In this document: positions 1-11,335 of the stretch, in pieces
How the letters are laid out: each line of letters starts with the position of its first letter
How positions within the stretch are numbered: the stretch's first letter is position 1
NCBI GenBank assembly: GCA_020746875.1
Contig: JAGTJL010000013.1
Location: 1,364,001-1,428,000 of the forward strand
DNA from: Rhexocercosporidium sp. MPI-PUGE-AT-0058
Taxonomy: Eukaryota > Ascomycota > Leotiomycetes > Helotiales
DNA: 64,000 nucleotides
Direction of reading: 5' to 3'
Notes under the pieces: generated by a model
What the model was told of the DNA's origin: nothing
What the model saw: the letters and a program-made list of their open reading frames with translations, nothing else
Databases searched by the model: none
Program-made: the position numbers and the translations under genes

Positions 1-1
1 A

Positions 2-890
2 AAACTTTTGCATTATGTACCGGTCTCAACTATCTCCTTCCCAGCGTTCACAGTCTACTTTTATACAATAAGCAAGACTACTTCTAGTGACGCATTACCA
101 ACGAACATCATGAAGCCTTCCCAAAGACAGCCTAGGGAGGTACTTCCCAGTAGTCACTTGACTCGGTATATACCTGTCACCTGGGACGCCTTCAAGTATC
201 ATGTGTTAGTGGCTGACCCGTCTGGACAGAACGCTCTCTCATTTCGCAGAGAGCTCTGCCGCTCTCGCCGATACGATCCATAATGCCACTACTCCTTCTA
301 CTTCTGACCTCTCGGCCTTGGTCGACTCATCTCATGTGTCCCATGCAATTGCATCGACTTATCATGCTCTCACAGTGCAAAGTCTACGTCAACACAACAG
401 CCGTAACGGCTCCGGTCACCAACGCTCCATCGATCTGGGTACAAATCGTGCGCTACATGCTAGTCGGATTTCAGCTGGTCTTGAGGAGCTTGATGTCAAA
501 CCGCCACCACATCTTCACACCAGTGTGACACAAGGCTTGGTCGGCACGACGCCCATGGAGTATTTCGAGGGGTATCCGTCCTCCCGATATCAGCAGCTCG
601 ACAACTGTCAACCTCTCGTTTTACAGCCCATCGACGATGTACATCAGACAATGTCTCATTCACAGAGCGACGGACACTCGGTGAGAGTCAATGTTGGCGC
701 GCAAGAACATGGCCATGGAAGATTGACATACTGGGTGCCCAGTCGAGGGCAGTACATGCATGCAAGAAGCGGGCTTCGGGACATAGCTGAGTGGGGAGAG
801 GACCTTTCGGGTGTTGGTACACAATTCGATATCCTAGCCCACTCGGGAACTGCAGTGCCCCTGAACAATGCTGTTGATAAGGAATTGTAG
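2..890 (+). CDS. Unknown protein, 3' end of a gene (5' end off window or unresolved)
   Basis: Two open segments join by a good intron at 166-229 (GTATAT donor, GCTGAC branch, CAG acceptor). The first segment is open from the window edge, and an in-frame ATG lies at 110. The second exon runs 230-890 and ends in TAG. The join keeps one frame and gives a Ser/His/Gln-rich protein with no motif I recognise. The segment after the intron reads like the ordered tail of a regulatory or scaffold protein, but no function can be given. It may begin at 110 or be the last exons of a longer gene to the left. Confidence 0.55.
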
Positions 891-2856
891 CTACCACGCG
901 ATGAACTCATTTGAGATTTTGGAAACTCGAGTGAGAGGTAGAATGAATAGAAATAGAAAGAGAAAGAAGGGAAATAGATCGAGACTGGAACTACAATACT
1001 TTGAAATGAAATGAGATGATAACTGCTTGAGTGCTTGACGTCTCAACTATTCCGAGTTGTGGATATGAAACAATAACACGAACACGTTCCTATACGGATG
1101 TGTCAGAGGATCTCTAGATTCCTCTTTATCTGAAGTGGTTGTTGTGGTGTTGTGATGAAAAATAGCGGAGGAGTGGCCAAAGAAGAAAGAGTAAGCGAAC
1201 TTTTCGGTTGGGCGCTAAAAATAGGACTATCCAAGACTAAACATCGGCATCACTCTCTTGGATCTCATCCCATCTCACCTTCAGTTCACCATCTCAGTTG
1301 AGGAAATCGATCCGGCCAGAACTATTCCGTCTCGTTAGTTGTGTCTCTCATCCCCCCATCTGGTTGTCTCTACATGAGAACGAACCCAGTAAAGGCAGTA
1401 TGGGGAGGTTTCCCGGAGCTTTTGTCAGCGGTTGCACTCTCAAGAGCGAGCCTGTTCAGTAGCTAGCGGGCGCTCTCAGGCCTGTGCTGTACTATCCTGT
1501 GGCTGTTTCGTTTTTCGAGCCTAAATACCAAACAGATTACTAGCCCATCGCAATTTACACAAATGATCGGGATCGAGAATCAACTTCTGTCATTTTCCAA
1601 TTTTCTGTCACTTTATCTCTGAGGGGGCTCACTATCCTCGGGACAGCCTCCACTCGTTCCCCGGATGTGCCAGCAGAGCCGAACGGAGAAGCGTGGACGG
1701 GAAAGTGCAAGTGCAGGCTGGCAGGTCAGCCCGCCCCCTTTCACCAGTTCAGGAAGCTCACAAGAGCACCAGGAGAGAGAGAGGATGCTCGTAGTGTTTC
1801 GAGACATCATCATGAGCATGTCACTCGGCTCGGGCTGTTTCTGTTTCGAGCCGAACATTGCCAGATGAAGAAGGCCGGAACAATAATATCCAACACTCTC
1901 AACACGCGCCCATCTGTTGCTCCGGCTCCTCGCCTGTTACGTTACCCTAAACCTCCTTTGTGGCTTTGCGGAATATCTTCAGAGCTTCCGGTTCAGAGGC
2001 AGAGCCACAAATAATACAGCCAGAATCGGTGTTGTCTGTTGTGTGTCTGTGTTGCATAAAACAACCAGAGGTCAGTCGACTGACTCTGCAAGGAAGGCGG
2101 CCTTTGTGAGGCTTAATACGGAGAATCGAGTCTTCGGAGCCGGTGATTGTACAGGACAGTGCAGTGTTCACAGTACGCATGCAAAACCCCGCCCTCGTAC
2201 AGTACACAGTACCTACTTACCGTAACGTGGACTGGACTGGACTGGACTGGACTTGACTGCATATTGGACACCGGCTTCTCCTGACCAAGTTCCGCCATGC
2301 CATGCCATCCCATGCTATCCCATGCCCTGTCCTCCCCTGCCCTGTCCTGCCTTCGCAGCTCCAAACTTGGCCTTGGGCGATCTCCGATCTGCTCTTCACC
2401 ACCGTCCATTTGATCGCGCGGCCACCCCAAAAGCCAAAAGCCATGCCATCTCATGCACCGTGCAGGGTTCAAATTGGTGGCGGAGCTGGTTGCGGGAGAA
2501 GTTGCTGGGATCTGACCACGTCGGCATGCATAACGGCCTGGACTGAGCTTCCGCGGAAGCGCTCCCGAAATCTACGGGGGTCGTTCGCGCCCGTTATCCT
2601 GCCTAGTTCGGAAGACTTGCATTTCTGGGATTAGAGCATCTGCTCACAGCCATGCAGTCAAATCCAAGAGGAGTTAGGCAGGGCTGAAGAAGGTCCTCCT
2701 ATGAGAAATCCTCCGTTTGGACGCGAGAATATCTGTCTTCCCTTCCCTTCTCACACTGACTGCATCCCGGCCGCCTCAAGAATGGACTGACTGACTGACG
2801 GATGGCCTCGATGTTTCTACATCGCTTTCCCTCGAGCGATTTCGAATGACTCAAAA
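891..2856. other. Intergenic region, about 2 kb, with short repeats
   Basis: No reading frame here looks coding; the open frames are short, overlap on both strands and lack recognisable motifs. It holds a GGACT pentanucleotide run at 2229-2258, then a CCATG/CCCTG-rich imperfect repeat at about 2296-2351. The last few hundred bases are presumably the promoter of the Clr5-domain gene that follows. Confidence 0.5.
2229..2258. repeat. GGACT pentanucleotide microsatellite
   Basis: Five perfect GGACT units run from 2229 to 2253, followed by one changed unit (TGACT). It is one of several five-base arrays in intergenic DNA of this window. Confidence 0.85.
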
Positions 2857-4707
2857 ATGCCGAAGGACTGGAAGCGCCACAAGGCTGAGGTGGAACGACT
2901 TTACACCAGAGAAGGGAAACCGCTACAGCAAATTCGGGACATACTGCGTGAGGAACATGGGTTTAATGCATCGTAAGAGAAGGGTCACATTGTGGGGGGA
3001 AGTATAATTATTGACTTTCTGAACAGCATGCGAGCATATCAGATGAGAATTGAGACTTGGGGACTAGTTCAGAACAAATCTTCCAAAGCACCTCAACATT
3101 CACGACGAGTGTCTCCTGGACCATCCTTCAATACTGATCCTATCCCTCCACCCAGATCCTCAATCCATCTTGAGAGACTGGACACTGGACAAGGCATGGT
3201 GCGTGCACAACAACCAAACACCTTAGAACCTATGCGTCAAGAGCGAGGGCCATTCGACGTGGTCTCTGCGTTCGAAACGCTCCTGTCGAAATGGCAACCA
3301 CGTACCGAGTCGGCGTTGTTATGTTTTCAACATCCGGATTTTAACGAGTGGGTCAAGAATTCCAACGGCGACAATGGACCTATTTTATTCAAGTTGATCG
3401 AGGCACTTGTTCCACAAGAGGAGCAGTTCTTGTTGTACAAGGGCTTTCTGGAAGCCGACCTGTCATCCCAAAGCAATCCTGATTACCCGTATCCAACATG
3501 GCGATATGCATGGAACACGATCTTACGCTGTGATGACTTGGAAGAAGATGATGATGAGTGTGAGGTGAACTACTGCTCTGAAGATTGGGAACGAGCAAAG
3601 GAATTGCTGATCGAAGATGGTGTCATATCGCAAGTCGCTGGCCGGGCTTTTCTCGATTGTGCTCTCGTCGTCATCGCCGAACGACGTCTGACGGCCTGCA
3701 AAATGGATCCACATCAATGGAACCGACGAAAGTACCTGTACATTCTCAAGGACTTCCGACACTCGGAAGGGGATGTCGATCCATCTTTCTACAAACACTC
3801 ACTACAGATTATCGAAGCCGAGGAGCTGGAGACTTCAAAACAGTCCCTACGGAAGCGTGCTGACATGGCTGATGAATATCGCCACAAGTATCTTCAACTG
3901 GTCACACGCTATGCGGTGATGAGGAAAAGGTTTGGCCAGGCAGGTCCTCTGTCTATCGACGGTAAGCAAACTTTTCAGCGATGCAAAGAGCACCTCACTG
4001 ACCTTCATCCAGCTTCAAGTTCGGCCCAGGCCCTCACAGCAGCCGAGCAATACCCTAGTCCCGACACAGCAATATCAACCAGTGGCCTTGCAGGATCGCC
4101 AGAAGGCGAGCCTCCCGTCGCAACAACTCGCGAGGTTTTCGACCTCCTCGCCAGCAAATGGAAGACCCTCAACGATTTCACAGAATACGCCCACTCGATC
4201 ATCCCCAGTGACGGCTGGGCCATCTCAATCTTCGAACCCTCCCCGGTAGGCGGCGACAACCTCTTCAACATAATCGACGTTGAAATCCCCTCTGAGAAGC
4301 GCGTCCCTTTCATCACCGCGCTCCTCGTAGCATTCTCCACCATGAACCTAACTCGCTACTACTCGCCCTGGTTCCTACATTGGTGGACCTCCGTCTATAA
4401 CTCTCCAGACTGGGATACATTCCTCTCACGTCTCGACCTACCCCGTATCACGACTCATCTCGAGCGGCTGATGTCTCCTAGCGCGGCGAAGACGTTCGTC
4501 GATTCCGCTTTCTTGCTCGTGGGCGAGAGGATCTTGTTGGCGATCAAGACAAGACTGGTAGTTGCTAGGAGGAAGGAGATGAATGAGAAAGAGAAGGATG
4601 CGTTTGGTAGGCTGCAGAGGCAGTATATGGGCATTTTGAGGGAGTTTCATGCGAGAGATATGACTGTTGATCAGACTTGGACTTATTATCTTATGAACAT
4701 TGTTTGA
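2857..4707 (+). CDS. Clr5-domain protein with duplicated C-terminal module
   Basis: Exons 2857-2972, 3027-3961 and 4013-4707 give 581 residues. The first exon and start of the second encode a Clr5 domain (about residues 1-52): Trp5, the LYTREGKPL helix, the REEHGFNAS turn and the final RIETWGL. Clr5 is a fungal N-terminal domain, named for a fission yeast silencing factor and usually linked to DNA-associated or regulatory roles. The 54-nt first intron splits the domain. The second intron (51 nt, GTAAGC, CACTGAC, CAG) is a multiple of three, so read-through would also stay open. After a Pro/Ser-rich linker, two related modules of about 200 residues follow (about 115-325 and 385-581). Each contains a SKW motif, an aromatic core and an FxDxAxxxxxER segment ending near YxxxxxII/IV. 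The function of these modules is unknown to me. Confidence 0.85.
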
Positions 4708-4951
4708 GTGGGAATCAAGGATCGAGAATCGATGATCACTATAGGGCAAAGATGGAGTTTGGAGTCTGAGATTGGTTGCTATAGATGGATGGGTGGGTCG
4801 ATGGATATACTTATGATCTGTGATACGACTAGGAGTTTTCTCTCACTGTGGAATTGATGGGATTGGACCTACATGGGATCGCAAAGGAAAGAAAGACAAG
4901 GGGGATATAAAAATGGGTTTAATGGGTTCTGTATGATACCAAGTATACGCG

Positions 4952-4978
4952 CATTCATTTATTCATTCATTCATTCAT
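4952..4978. repeat. ATTC tetranucleotide microsatellite
   Basis: A run of CATT/ATTC units, slightly imperfect at its left end. Confidence 0.7.
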
Positions 4979-5648
4979 GGCACAGAACGGAACGGTCCAT
5001 CTCAACTTTAATTCAAGGTTCAAACTTCACCACTTCCTTCTCTCAAGGGGCCAGTCCGCTTTCTCAATTCCCATCCCTAATCCCCATCCCTCACATGCGT
5101 AATGTGCATCCGTCCCGTACCTCCTCCCCTTGTAGCACCCCTTGGTCCAAAGCATACTACTACCTAGGCACGAGTACCGCGGCACAATCCAATCCACTTC
5201 ATTTCAGTCTAGTTGAATCCAATTCAAGCCAAATTAAAAAACAAAAAACAAAAAAACACCTAGCAGTCGATCTCCTCGTTTCCCATCCCTTCCCTCCCTC
5301 TAGCCCTCTGGTCGGTTCCCACTAGCACCAAGAAAATAAGCGAACAGGTAGTAATCTGCGATCAGCACCAGCGAGCGGCACAGTTGGATCTAGACTGTAT
5401 CGCATAATTCCATCCGACGCCTCTTAATAAGTCGTACACTGGTACAGTGGTGCAGTGGTAAAGTAAGATCTGGGAAATGTAACAGTAGAGTAGGAAGGAG
5501 GAGGAAGGTTCGCGCTGGGATGAGAGTCATGTCCTTGGGCCTATCTCACCTCACCTCGTGTCCAGAGGGAGGGTAGGTTGGTACCGAAGGACAGGGCGAG
5601 GGCGCGTGCTTGTTGGTAACGAGACTAGTGATAACTTGCTACTGTACA

Positions 5649-5668
5649 GTACGGTACGGTACGGTACC
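5649..5668. repeat. GTACG pentanucleotide microsatellite
   Basis: Three GTACG units and a near copy (GTACC), flanked by further GTAC-like sequence. Confidence 0.7.
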
Positions 5669-6547
5669 GTGCTCGGGTCTCGATATGCTGGGCTCGGCTG
5701 ACTAGCTCTGTGTGCCGTCCGTGTTGGTGATCTTTACTCTGCAATGCCTTGACCGGCCTATGCCATGGTAATACTAAGTACGGTATGGCATTTTTCTTTT
5801 GGTACCTGTCACTACTGTGCTGTCCTATAGCGGAGGAGGTTCCGATGACCCGGTCCCGTGATAGGAAGGGAAGAGAGAGATCTGCGTGCAAGGACGGGAC
5901 CCGTGTGGTGGATAGATGATATTCCTGACTCTCGAGGTCTGTGTGAGATCATACTCCGATCATACTTTCTACAGTACGTACCAGACTCCTTTCAGGAGCA
6001 AACTCCAAAAGCACGATGATCATTCTTAAAGAGGCATTCCAACAGTGAGATGCTTTTGATGGGCATTGGCTTTGGCCGTTCAGGTTGCCTCTTTAGTCAG
6101 TTACAGGAGTTCAAGCAAGTGTGAAGTTAGTTTTTCCCTTGGCGGCACTGGCTGTGAAATAGAGTTTACAGGGTGCAAGGGGAACCGAGCTGCCCGTCTT
6201 GGGTGGCACCGTGTCACTTAGTGACTTAACTTACTTAGTATAGTGAGCCCGATTGACTGAACACAGGCACGGACAGCGGAGAATTAACTTAATAATTGCT
6301 TTTTTCGTCTTCTTTTTGGCTGCTGGCTGCTGACGGCCGTTAAGTAGATGGAAGCGGAAGCTTACGTGCAGAGAAGGCTGGCTGGATTGGGTGTGTTCGA
6401 TGCGTTGGATGGGTCTTCTCCGAGCTGTCAGATGGAGCGTGAGAGACATTGTCTTGTTCCTCGCGGGCTCGCGGCTGAGAGATTCCGATGGAAGTTTATT
6501 TGAAGTTTATGACGACAACGATGAGCATCAGCCCAGTGTTACGAGAT

Positions 6548-7905
6548 TGGTTCGTTGATCGTTTTTGCTGTGACTAGGTTGTCCCATGGGAGGAATACTC
6601 GCCAAAGTCGACAAATACACATTCGGCTGTAGGAAACATACCGTCCTAAAACGTCCACTGAGATGCAAAGTCTCGTCAAATGATACGGCACACAAAACAT
6701 GAAAACGAGGGAAACGTACATCCTTCCCAGACAAGCGACAATCCAAATTTTGAATCTAATCCTACACCCGAAGGCTTTGACAAGCGAGATGGTCCTCTCG
6801 TCGTCTTCGACCGTGAAGAGGAAGTAGAATACGTAGCCGTCGGAAGGCATGGCTGCGCAGGGATAGATGATACGCGCTAGAGTGTTCGCTCTATGGATGT
6901 TGGGAAGGCGAAGTTCCATGTAATAATGTGCAGGGCGCCAAAGAGGCCGCTGCTTAAGACGAGAGCGAGAGTATTCCAAATTGAAGTTGATTCGTTCTCG
7001 TAAGGCTTTCTATCCAACAGCAGTCGTCCTTGGGGATGGGCGTTCTGTCTCGGAAGTGAGAGTTCGATGTCCGAGAGTATGGGATACGAAGGGCTTCGGA
7101 GAGACAGACCAATCGTGTCCATCTCGTGCGTCGTCATGGTCGAGGAGGATGTGCTTGAACGTTCGCGGGACTGGGCTGGGATATCAAATCAGCGTGACTG
7201 TGGTTTGAATGTCTTTTGGCAGGGACCATTGTAGAATATAGATAAATATAGCTGTGAGACTGCGAGGCCACGACTCCAGCGGACAAAATTTGACACCCCT
7301 CTAGAGAATTCGAACGACGACTTTGGATTCGGATTTGGAGATTAAGTTGCTTTCGGGCCAGGTCATCGTATGGTGGATACTGAAGGTAGGTGCTTAGATG
7401 ACCAGAGGCTCTAAAGATACGTAGTTGTCCGGTTGAGAGGTGGAATGATCCGTAGACATGGCGTATTTCATTGGTAGCCCTCTCATGACGTGATAAATGG
7501 TTGATTTCTTGTTCTCGAGTTCTTTTGGGACATTTGGACTTCGAGAAGTGGACGTCTCCTTCGTAACTCTCAGCACAAATCCCCTCATATCAGCAAATAA
7601 AACAATGACTTAGGGACCATTCCACACAATAAATCTCAGCAAACACTCTCAGCTGCCTCAACTCCATCTTCGCATGAGCTAGCTTTCCAGCAGCAGGACA
7701 AGTAACCATTCCGCCCCCATCGAAATAACCAGCATCCAGTCTAATGCAGTCCATATCCCTTTGATGGTCCGTTTCAAATCACCTCTCCATCCAGAATCTC
7801 GATCTTCCCCCTGTTCAGGGACAATGAGATGGAGACTCGTCCACGTACAGGCGATGAAAGTGGAGAGACTACTCTAGAGTATTTCTAGGGTGCCGCGTCC
7901 ATTTT
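6548..7905 (-). pseudogene. Decayed gene for a fungal multi-pass membrane protein
   Basis: Read on the minus strand, this region contains the ordered hallmarks of a Pezizomycotina membrane protein family of unknown function. They are an RGTLEIL..SSL and CTWTSLHLIVP segment (7897-7810), an EWSLSHCFI and ADMRGFVL pair (about 7625-7565), a GALHIITWNFAFPT transmembrane motif (about 6945-6900), and a C-terminal helix with a LASIPPM end (about 6590). The Trp expected in the first motif is TAG. The frame changes before and after the EWSLSH segment and again later, and more stops follow. No set of normal introns that I tried repairs the frame. I therefore call it a pseudogene. The Trp-to-TAG change is a C-to-T transition on the plus strand in a CA context, as RIP would make. 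Family identity is from memory of the motifs. Confidence 0.7.
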
Positions 7906-8697
7906 GAGAAACAACGAAGTTGAAAGTGAGAGGAAATGGCGCAGGTAGGTGTGAAAGTTTGTGTAGCTCTACACAGCTGATGTTTAAAGGAGGAGAAGAG
8001 TGAGGAGTTTGGAGAGCACGACAACGACGGATCGAGATGTGCGGAGAAGGCACAAACTATTACTAAGCTTGGCCCAATACGTAAAAAGATACAAAAGATT
8101 GATGAAAGTCTCTTTCAGCTCAGCAAGACCCGTGAGGATTTGGGCTCAGCCGCCTGCTGCAGCTGGCTACCAATTGAGATCTCTTGGAGGATCAGCCACT
8201 GGACTGAAGCTATTGGAGGAAATAGCATTGTATTTTGAGATACACAGTACATATTTCAGAAAATGCCAAACGTGCTTGCGGAAGCTTTCGAGTTTCTTCG
8301 AGAAATTGATATGATGCCTGATCAACATGTTGGTAAACGCAAGTGATGTAGGTGAAGGGGAGCTCCCCTAGAAGATATGATGCGCCACTAGCGCATTTTC
8401 TAGAGCATTGGCTTGGCACAAATTATTTTGAATCTTCGCATCTCAAGATCCTATCAACCACCTCTCCCCAAAGCCATTGACCACCAACCCTCGAACCTCA
8501 CGACGTCCACCCCTCCCTGGCATCCAATCCGACCAACCTACACCCGCTACATATCTGCCACAACCAGCTGAACTCCAGCACCTCAACAATCAATCAACCC
8601 CCCTCGAAGCTCCTGGGACCATCCACTTCTTGCGCCCACGCGGGGGCCTCACTCCTCCCTCTCAGGCCTCATCAAAACCCACCTCCCCCTCGTCAAA
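7906..8697. other. Intergenic and 5' flank of MRPS8
   Basis: A few coding-like words occur on the plus strand around 8000-8320, but all frames are interrupted and no motif is recognisable. The last 250 bases, C-rich and free of long purine runs, are the likely promoter and leader of the mitochondrial ribosomal gene. Confidence 0.4.
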
Positions 8698-9186
8698 ATG
8701 TCACTCGTGCACCTCTCAAACGTGTGTTCGCACCTCCAGAACGCCTCCAAAGCCCGCCTGGGCCTAACATCCGTCCCCTCGACAAACATGATCCTCACAC
8801 TCACGCTCGCACTCCAACAATCCGGGTTCCTCTCCTCGGTCACCCGCGGCGGCCTCACGCCTCCTCCTCTCGACGATCTGTCCTCGTACGTGCCCGAGCC
8901 GGTGACGCAGGAGAACATCAGCAGCAGACGGCTGTGGCTGGGGATGAAGTACTGGAATAACGAGGCGGTGTTGAGCCAGATGAGCATGGTTAGCAAGCCG
9001 ACGAAGAGGGTGTGGATGGATGTTGAGGGGCTGGGGAGGATTATCAGGGGCAGAGAGGCGGGGTTCGTGAAGGGTCTTACGAAGCCTGGGGAGTGTCTGT
9101 TTGTTAGTACTGATAAGGGGGTTTTGGAGGCGAGGGAGTGTGTGGAGAGGAAGGTTGGGGGAATGTTGCTATGTAGGGTGTTGTAG
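8698..9186 (+). CDS. MRPS8: Mitochondrial small-subunit ribosomal protein uS8m
   Basis: A single exon of 162 residues. The start MSLVHLSNVCSHLQNASKA followed by LGLTSVP is the typical N-terminus of fungal uS8m, and the C-terminal half carries the expected basic and glycine-rich end (GECLFVSTDKGVLEARECVE, then KVGGMLLC). uS8m binds the central domain of the mitochondrial small-subunit rRNA. The length is normal for fungi. The ATG at 8698 is the first in frame with the conserved N-terminus. It lies tail to tail with LYS12, with only 199 bases between stops. Confidence 0.93.
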   Translation: MSLVHLSNVCSHLQNASKARLGLTSVPSTNMILTLTLALQQSGFLSSVTRGGLTPPPLDDLSSYVPEPVTQENISSRRLWLGMKYWNNEAVLSQMSMVSKPTKRVWMDVEGLGRIIRGREAGFVKGLTKPGECLFVSTDKGVLEARECVERKVGGMLLCRVL

Positions 9187-9242
9187 GGATGGGGAATGTG
9201 TGTGTATATTATGGGAGAAAGATGCTAGCATGGATGGCGTAA

Positions 9243-9266
9243 GATACGATACGATACGGTACGATA
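9243..9266. repeat. GATAC pentanucleotide microsatellite
   Basis: Five GATAC-type units, one with a G replacing A, in the 3' flank between MRPS8 and LYS12. Confidence 0.75.
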
Positions 9267-9385
9267 CTCTGCTTTGGTTGTGGTAGGAGCACGGCACGGG
9301 AATGTGTATAAAATAGAAATGCAGATCAAGATTTGTACGATCATGCTATTTTTTGGGGTCCTGGTATCCTATTCACACATCACAT

Positions 9386-10505
<1,120 letters not shown>

Positions 10506-11335
10506 TGTGTGTGTTTTGGTTGTTGTTGAATGCAGGACAAGAACAAAGGACTACTGCGATGTCGGTCTATAATTTTCTTGAGCCTCGTCTTGCCTGTCTG
10601 CCCCTGCACGCCTGGATCTCGGCAAATGTGCCCTTCCCCCCCTGGTTCAAACGGTGCACAACGGCAACCCCTATTCTTCCCAGGAGCTTCCTCTCCCTTT
10701 CCCCACACTCGAGAGTGACCAGACACGACCAAGATCAAGCTTTGATAATAAAAGCCGTCATATCATATGAGGTTGAGACGTGGAGTGTACGATCTGCCAA
10801 CTGCTGTCCTCATCAGGACGAATTGTCTACTTCTTCTTCTTCGTCCTCTTCTTTCACATCGCCTCTTTTGTTGCACCCTCTCTCACTTGCCTGCAGCCGC
10901 GTTCGTTGTTGTTTACCTCCCACGTAACCGTCTCTATCCGAGTCGCGTATCACACTGGCTTGTGTGAACAGCGTGTTTTCACTCACGCCCTGACCCCCCT
11001 GGCCCTCTCGCTCGCCCTCGTACTCGCCCACCCGTTTGGCACTCCATCCCGGTGTTAATCTCAGACAAACTAGTCGGTCAGTCAGTCGGTCAGTCGGTCG
11101 GTCAGTCAGTCAGTCAGTCGCAAACAGGACACATCGGATATCTTCTTCTATTCTTGCTAAGCCCGACTTGATCTCGAACTCTACCACAGGACTTGGGTTC
11201 GGTCTTCGAAAAGCTGATGTAATTTCTTTTGCTGGCATCCTCTCTCCCTCCCTCCCTCCCGCCTGCTTGCCTGCCTGTCGAGGAAAGAACAACCACCCCC
11301 TTTCCCTTAGTTCATCTACGACCCGCTTTAGCACA
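10506..11335. promoter_or_regulatory. Divergent promoter between LYS12 and the NLRAMFE protein gene
   Basis: This 830-bp region separates two genes read away from each other, so it must hold both promoters. It contains a strong CT-rich block at about 11239-11276, a common feature just upstream of fungal start sites, and a TCAG/TCGG tetranucleotide array at 11073-11120. I see no clear TGACTCA site for cross-pathway control of LYS12. Confidence 0.5.
11073..11120. repeat. GTCA/GTCG tetranucleotide array
   Basis: About twelve GTCA or GTCG units in a row, within the divergent promoter region. Confidence 0.85.

Larger units (their letters stand above)
4708..6547. other. Intergenic region, 1.8 kb
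   Basis: I see no convincing gene. It contains an ATTC tetranucleotide run at about 4952-4978 and a GTACG run at 5649-5668. Open frames are short and in conflicting frames. Part is the 3' flank of the Clr5 gene. Confidence 0.5.

Noticed and set aside
1613..2225. Overlapping frames near 1.6-2.2 kb on both strands
   Set aside because: All are short, overlap one another and lack motifs or plausible splice partners.
8000..8314. Plus-strand frame of 104 codons before MRPS8
   Set aside because: No motif; neighbouring frames are broken and nothing links it to a gene.
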